64,000 nt of DNA from JAPPLB01 sp965218555 (lineage in GTDB: Bacteria; Acidobacteriota; Terriglobia; Bryobacterales; UBA6623): assembly GCA_965218555.1 (NCBI GenBank), contig OZ244625.1:2046001-2110000 (forward strand), read 5' to 3'. A program made the translations under genes and the position numbers. Of the stretch, positions 59,651 to 64,000 are shown in pieces. The notes below the pieces were generated by a model that ran no database searches, was not told the DNA's origin, and saw only the letters and a list, made by a program, of their open reading frames with translations. The number at the start of each line of letters is the position of its first letter. The first letter of the stretch is position 1.

Positions 59651-61378
59651 TCATGTGGAAGCGCTCGGATCGACGGCTTTCGCCAACTCCTCGGCGAGCC
59701 GCTTAGCAGCTACTTCGAGTCTAACATCGGTTGATTGACGTGTCGACCGAACCTTCAGTTCCACAATTCCCTCGGAAATCTTCTTGCCGACCGTGAAACG
59801 GTAGGGGATACCGATCAAATCGGCGTCCGAGAACTTCACGCCGGCGCGCTCTCTTCGGTTGTCGTAGATCACGTCGATGCCCCGACTGCGGCAGTCCTCG
59901 TACAGCGACTCGGCGGCCTGCCGCTGGGAGTCGTTCTTCAGATTCACCGGCGTGATGATGGCTTCGAACGGAGCGATCGAGGCCGGCAAAACCATGCCCG
60001 CATCATCATGATTCTGTTCGACGGCCGTGGCGAGAATGCGCTCCAGCCCGATGCCGTACGAACCCATGATCGGGGTCACTTCCTTGTCATTGGGGTCGAG
60101 CACGCTCAATCCCATCGATTCGGAATAACGGCGGTCGAGCTTGAAGATGTGACCGACCTCGATGCATTTTCTCAACGTGATGGGCTTGCCGCATTCCGCG
60201 CATGCGTCGCCTTCGGCTACATCTCGGAGATCGGCGAAGCTTGTCTCGAAATCGCGTCCGGGCGTCACATGGCGCAGATGATAGTCGTCTCGGTTGGCTC
60301 CGGAGATCAGATCGCGGCGGTTCCGAAGCGCCTCGTCCGTAAGGATGGAGAGTTCCTTCACATCCACAGGGCCCAGGGATCCCGCGTCCGCGCCGAACCA
60401 TTTACGGATCTCCTCGGGATGCGACGGCCTCACTTTCATCGCAGCAATGGCCGACCCGAGCTTCGCTTCATTCAGCGAGTGATCGCCTCGCAGCAAGATG
60501 AGGTACGGCTTCTCATCCGCCACGATGACGAGGCTCTTGATGTGCGCGGTCTCCGGAGAACCGTCAAACGCGGCGACTTCAGCGATCGTTTTCTTGCCGG
60601 GAGTGTGAAACTCCTCCGGAGGCAGGTCTACCGCCGCGTCGGGCTGTGTGGGAGGTTGCGGCGTAGACCGAGCCTTCTCAAGATTGGCCGCGTAGCCACA
60701 GCCCTCGCAGACTACGATCACGTCTTCGCCCGCATCCGATGGCGCCGCGAACTCGTGCGATTGGCTGCCGCCCATCTCGCCGGAATGCGCCTCCACCGTA
60801 ATAAATTTCAATCCGCAGCGATCGAAGATGCGGCAATAGGCCGCATGATGCTTCTGGTAGCTGGCGTCGAGGCCGGCGGCGTCCAGATCGAAGGAATACG
60901 AATCCTTCATCGTGAAGCGCCGCGCGCGAATCAGCCCCGACTTGGGCCGCGGTTCGTCTCGAAACTTCGCCTGAATCTGATACCACAACTGCGGCAATTG
61001 CTTGTAGCTGCGCAGCTCGCCGGTGGCCAGGGAGGTCATGACCTCCTCTTCCGTCATGCCCAGACACAGATCACGCCCCCAGCGGTCGTGCAGACGGAAC
61101 ATGTCGTGGCCGATGGCATCCCAACGGCCGCTCTTTTGCCAGACTTCCGCGGGATGCAGTTCCGGCAGGAACATCTCCTGCGCGCCGATGGCGTCCATCT
61201 CCTCACGGATAACCTGCTCGATCTTCAGCAGCGAGCGCCGCGCTAAATAGAGGTAACTGTAGAGGCCGGCTGCAAGTTGCCGGATGTAGCCTGCTCGCAG
61301 CAGGAGCTGGTGACTGACGACATCGGCTTCGGCCGGCGTCTCGCGATGCGTCGGAATGAATAGCTGGCTCCAGCGCAT
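59651..61378 (-). CDS. proS: Prolyl-tRNA synthetase (bacterial type)
   Basis: 575 residues of the bacterial class II type with editing insertion. Motif 1 region LKIEQVIREEMDAIGAQEMFLPELHPAEVWQKSGRW, motif 2 FRDEPRPKSGLIRARRFTMKDSYSFD and motif 3 GSYGIGLERILATAVEQ are clear; the insertion (residues 230-390) lies between motifs 2 and 3. It charges tRNA-Pro, one of which is encoded at 3165. It is divergent from the MFS-spermidine synthase fusion. Confidence 0.96.
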   Translation of the reverse strand: MRWSQLFIPTHRETPAEADVVSHQLLLRAGYIRQLAAGLYSYLYLARRSLLKIEQVIREEMDAIGAQEMFLPELHPAEVWQKSGRWDAIGHDMFRLHDRWGRDLCLGMTEEEVMTSLATGELRSYKQLPQLWYQIQAKFRDEPRPKSGLIRARRFTMKDSYSFDLDAAGLDASYQKHHAAYCRIFDRCGLKFITVEAHSGEMGGSQSHEFAAPSDAGEDVIVVCEGCGYAANLEKARSTPQPPTQPDAAVDLPPEEFHTPGKKTIAEVAAFDGSPETAHIKSLVIVADEKPYLILLRGDHSLNEAKLGSAIAAMKVRPSHPEEIRKWFGADAGSLGPVDVKELSILTDEALRNRRDLISGANRDDYHLRHVTPGRDFETSFADLRDVAEGDACAECGKPITLRKCIEVGHIFKLDRRYSESMGLSVLDPNDKEVTPIMGSYGIGLERILATAVEQNHDDAGMVLPASIAPFEAIITPVNLKNDSQRQAAESLYEDCRSRGIDVIYDNRRERAGVKFSDADLIGIPYRFTVGKKISEGIVELKVRSTRQSTDVRLEVAAKRLAEELAKAVDPSAST

Positions 61379-61701
61379 GGTGCTTTCGACCGCGTCCTAC
61401 GATGTGGCTCTGACGGGGGAACGAGGCCGCAGACGGAACTCTCAAACCGTCTCCAAGAGGCCCAAAACGGCAGGATAAAGCCCGCTCATTGTACCATGCG
61501 GAGGGTCCCGGGCCGGTTTTCGAGGGGGGGTTCCAGCGCCTCGGCCGCTCCGCAGGACGCCGCCGGGCTCAGTGTTACAGTTGGGACGAGACGGCCCGCA
61601 AGGTTCTCAAAACCTACCGATGTGTTACCTCCCAGAGCCGGCATACGTCCTACTGAGGAGCGTTGGAAGGCCCCGTTTTCCACTCTCCCCAAGGTTTCGA
61701 G
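61379..61701. other. Divergent promoter region between proS and the MFS fusion gene
   Basis: About 320 bases without a supported gene. Both flanking genes start here in opposite directions. No convincing promoter boxes, T-box elements or terminators were found by eye. Confidence 0.4.
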
Positions 61702-63336
61702 ATGGCGAGTATGTCTGATCCCGTGACATCGCAGAACGCCGAGCCGCCGCCGCCAGAAAGCATCTGGGTCTGGGCGCTCCCCAATTTCACTGTATTCGTT
61801 TCGAGCCTCTGCATCATGGTCGTCGAGCTGGTAGCCGGGCGCCTGATCGCGCGCTACGTCGGCAGTTCGCTCTATACCTGGACATCCGTCATCGGCATCG
61901 TGCTGGCAGGGATCGCCGTCGGCAACTACCTCGGCGGCCGGCTGGCGGACCGCTACCGTCCGGCCGAAGCGTTGGCGTCGCTATTCCTCATCGCTTCGGC
62001 GACATGTTTGCTCACCCCCATGCTCAACATCCACGCCGGAAACTGGATGCTGCTCCGCGATCAGGAGTGGGTTCTGCGGATCTTCGGCCATGTTTTCCTG
62101 GTGTTCTTTCTGCCCTCGGCGTTGCTCGGGACCATCGGTCCGGTGGCGGCCAAAATGGCCCTGGACCTGGGCCGCGAGACCGGACGGACCGTGGGCAGCG
62201 TCTACTCCTGGGGCGCCGTCGGCAGCATCGTCGGTACGTTTCTGACGGGCTACTATCTGATTGCCGCAGTCGGCACCGTGGCTGTCCTGCTCAGCGTGTC
62301 GGCTATCTTGCTGGGCATGGCCTTCCTGTTCGGAGCCCGCTCGCTGCTGCCGTTCCTTTGGACCGGAGTGGTTGGCGCCTCCTTCATCGCCATGAGCGGT
62401 CCGTTCGAGCAGGCCCGCACCGTCGGCGAGCGCTTGGGCCTGCACCCGTACGAGAGCGACTGGGTCCACTTTCAGGAGGAGACGCAATACTCCCTGATCA
62501 CCGTGGAAGACGACATGGAAATGGCCGGTGTGCGGTCGATGACTCTCGATTTTCTGATTCACGCCTACGTCGACATGAACGATCCCGGCAGGCTGATCTA
62601 TGAGTATGAGCAGGTCTACGCCGCCGTGACGCGGGCCGCCGTCAAGGACTGGCCCCAGGATCGTGTACTACGAGCGCTCTCGCTCGGCGGGGGTGGGTTC
62701 GTCTTTCCCCGCTGGCTGCTGCGCCATTGGCCGGGCAGCTATCTGGAAGTTGCCGAGATCGATCCTGAGGTCACCCGCGCGGCGTACGAGGCCTTCGGAC
62801 TACCGGCAGACACGCCGATCCGTATCTTCAACCTCGATGCTCGGAATCACGTCGAAGATATCCTGCGGCGGCAGGGAAACGCCTCAGACAACCGCTTCGA
62901 TCTGGTCTATTCCGATGCCTTCAATCACTATTCACCGCCGTTCCATCTGACGACCAAGGATTTCAACGAGAAGCTGCGTCAGCTCATGACGCCCGACGGC
63001 GTATTGCTGGCGAACGTCATCGATATATACAGTTCCGGCCGTTTTGTCGGCGCGATGATCAACACGCTGGAGCAAAGCTTCCCGCATGTCTACGCCATAT
63101 CCAGCTCCTTGGCCGGACCTTCCGACGACGATGAGCGTGACACGTTCATCGTAGTAGGGTCGGGGCGCCCGCTCGACGTCAATGAGTTGTCCATCGGCTC
63201 AGCTATCGGCATGGTGCTCGATCCCGAGCAGCTCGCCACTCTCCGCCGGCGCTCGGAGAGTCTCGTCCTCACCGACGACTATGCACCCGTCGACAACCTT
63301 CTCGAACCGGTCATCCGGATGTCCTCGAAGCGCTAA
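61702..63336 (+). CDS. Fused MFS-type membrane domain and spermidine synthase-like domain
   Basis: 544 residues from ATG 61702; ATG 61711 is a close alternative. The N-terminal 225 residues have six or more membrane helices (FVSSLCIMVVELVAGRLIA, SVIGIVLAGIAVGNYLGG, GSIVGTFLTGYYLIAAVG). The rest is a Rossmann-like spermidine-synthase fold: RALSLGGGGFVFPRWLL, LEVAEIDPEVTRAAYEAFG, FDLVYSDAFNHYSPPFHL. Proteins of this architecture are common but their aminopropyl-transfer activity is mostly untested. The acidic catalytic residue is at the SDAF position. Confidence 0.88.
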   Translation: MASMSDPVTSQNAEPPPPESIWVWALPNFTVFVSSLCIMVVELVAGRLIARYVGSSLYTWTSVIGIVLAGIAVGNYLGGRLADRYRPAEALASLFLIASATCLLTPMLNIHAGNWMLLRDQEWVLRIFGHVFLVFFLPSALLGTIGPVAAKMALDLGRETGRTVGSVYSWGAVGSIVGTFLTGYYLIAAVGTVAVLLSVSAILLGMAFLFGARSLLPFLWTGVVGASFIAMSGPFEQARTVGERLGLHPYESDWVHFQEETQYSLITVEDDMEMAGVRSMTLDFLIHAYVDMNDPGRLIYEYEQVYAAVTRAAVKDWPQDRVLRALSLGGGGFVFPRWLLRHWPGSYLEVAEIDPEVTRAAYEAFGLPADTPIRIFNLDARNHVEDILRRQGNASDNRFDLVYSDAFNHYSPPFHLTTKDFNEKLRQLMTPDGVLLANVIDIYSSGRFVGAMINTLEQSFPHVYAISSSLAGPSDDDERDTFIVVGSGRPLDVNELSIGSAIGMVLDPEQLATLRRRSESLVLTDDYAPVDNLLEPVIRMSSKR

Positions 63337-63502
63337 GGGTCTATCGCGGACGGGGCAATAGCATCAGGCATTGCCCTCTCACAAAGTCAGCACGGCTGGC
63401 CTGCGGCGGATCTGTAGGGTACAATTCGTTGAGGGGCTGCTGGTTTCTTCGCTCCTCGCTCGACCGGCATTCTTGTGTTTTTATTCGTTGGCGGAGGTAT
63501 GC

Positions 63503-63700
63503 GTGGCTGAAGTATATGTTCAGGAGGGCGAATCGCTCGACGGCGCACTGCGGCGTTTCAAAAGAAAGGTGCAGCACGAAGACATCATCAAAGAGGTCAA
63601 GCGGCACTCCTACTATTTGAAGCCCGGCGAAAAAAAACGAGTCAAGCAGGCGCTGGCGCGCAAGCGAAACCGTAAAAAGATGCGCCGCGACCCTCGTTAG
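63503..63700 (+). CDS. rpsU: 30S ribosomal protein S21
   Basis: 65 residues from GTG 63503, a few bases after GGCGGAGGT. AEVYVQEGESLDGALRRFKRKVQHEDII matches S21, and the basic C-terminal half (KPGEKKRVKQALARKRNRKK) binds 16S rRNA near the platform and the anti-Shine-Dalgarno region. It is followed by mtaB, a common arrangement. Confidence 0.94.
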   Translation: MAEVYVQEGESLDGALRRFKRKVQHEDIIKEVKRHSYYLKPGEKKRVKQALARKRNRKKMRRDPR

Positions 63701-63778
63701 TGCGCTGAGAATTCGCTGTTTGCCCTTCTCCCGGCGGGTTTTCCGCCCAACTACTTCCCACCGCCAGGGCAAGTCTTC

Positions 63779-64000
63779 ATGCGTTCCCGCCGGCGATTCC
63801 CCACAAAGAGCTTCTCCGTGCGAAGCTTCGGCTGCCGTGCTTCGCAGGCGGATGGAGCCGCCATCTCGGCTGACCTGCAGCACCGTGGTTTGGAAACCAC
63901 TTCGGGTCCGGCCGATCTCGTCATCATCAACACCTGTACCGTCACGTCGGAAGCGGATCGGGATGCCCGACAGGCGGTCCGGCACGCTCATCGAGAAAAT
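63779..64000 (+). CDS. mtaB: MtaB-type tRNA methylthiotransferase, N-terminal part (cut by window edge)
   Basis: 74 residues are visible. SVRSFGCRASQADGAAISADL and ADLVIINTCTVTSEADRDAR are the UPF0004 domain of methylthiotransferases; the cysteines in FGCR and NTCTV bind the auxiliary 4Fe-4S cluster. The CRxSQADG form and TCTVTxEADR favour MtaB (which makes ms2t6A37 in tRNA) over MiaB or RimO. The radical-SAM and TRAM domains lie beyond the window. Confidence 0.8.
   Translation, partial: MRSRRRFPTKSFSVRSFGCRASQADGAAISADLQHRGLETTSGPADLVIINTCTVTSEADRDARQAVRHAHREN

Noticed and set aside
59735..61246. 503-codon plus-strand frame over proS
   Set aside because: Antisense shadow of prolyl-tRNA synthetase, which is complete on the minus strand.

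Overview
The window is GC-rich DNA from a Gram-negative, heterotrophic bacterium, most probably an Acidobacteriota member. The case rests on gene content: a DUF1501 protein, a fused GldF/GldG gliding-type ABC component with a DUF4340 partner, Tat-exported amidohydrolases, a Tat-exported SelA-like PLP protein, a LolA-fold exported protein, split B12 mutases, and the order rplM-rpsI-rpsB-tsf-pyrH-frr. No 16S rRNA is present, so the assignment is an inference; Planctomycetes-type lineages share some of these families.

Layout. 0-4.7 kb is a scarred region: a DUF1501 gene, a segmental duplication of its 3' end together with a tRNA-Pro 3' half, a TauD-type dioxygenase between the two copies, an intact tRNA-Pro(TGG), and decayed resolvase, IS21-like and IS630 remnants. 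4.7-9.6 kb is a GldA/GldFG/DUF4340 export operon. 9.6-13.1 kb holds a SelA-like exported PLP protein, a 7Fe ferredoxin and a PhyH dioxygenase. 13.2-14.3 kb is an eroded island: integrase tail, hicBA and a broken CD-NTase-like gene. 14.4-18.3 kb is the translation operon. 18.4-23.2 kb holds an MBL hydrolase, a LysR regulator, an HTH protein and a secreted beta-helix protein. 23.6-27.4 kb carries an acyl-CoA mutase large subunit, an amidohydrolase and a separate B12 subunit; a second large subunit lies at 39.9-41.4 kb. 27.5-32.7 kb is a respiratory formate dehydrogenase operon (alpha, beta, gamma, FdhE) whose alpha subunit reads through an in-frame TGA as selenocysteine. 33-36.8 kb holds exported hydrolases and a 5'-nucleotidase. 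37.2-39 kb is argC-argB.

42.6-54.9 kb is a composite defence locus. A type I restriction-modification operon (hsdM, hsdS, hsdR) has Fic, DarTG and an XRE-ImmA/DUF4411 pair between its core genes. It is followed by the stub of a second hsdS-hsdR junction that encloses an RHH-PIN toxin-antitoxin pair. Repeated hsdS tails and hsdR heads around these modules suggest cassette exchange between hsdS and hsdR. 55-64 kb is core genome: a LytTR regulator, an amidohydrolase, a class A PBP, proS, an MFS-spermidine synthase fusion, rpsU and the start of mtaB.

A family of palindromic repeats (short forms of about 36-40 bp, long forms of about 180-200 bp, tip TARCCTGC) recurs at gene boundaries. In several places it supplies the stop codon of the upstream gene, and in two the start codon of the downstream gene. 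I found no CRISPR array and no rRNA gene.
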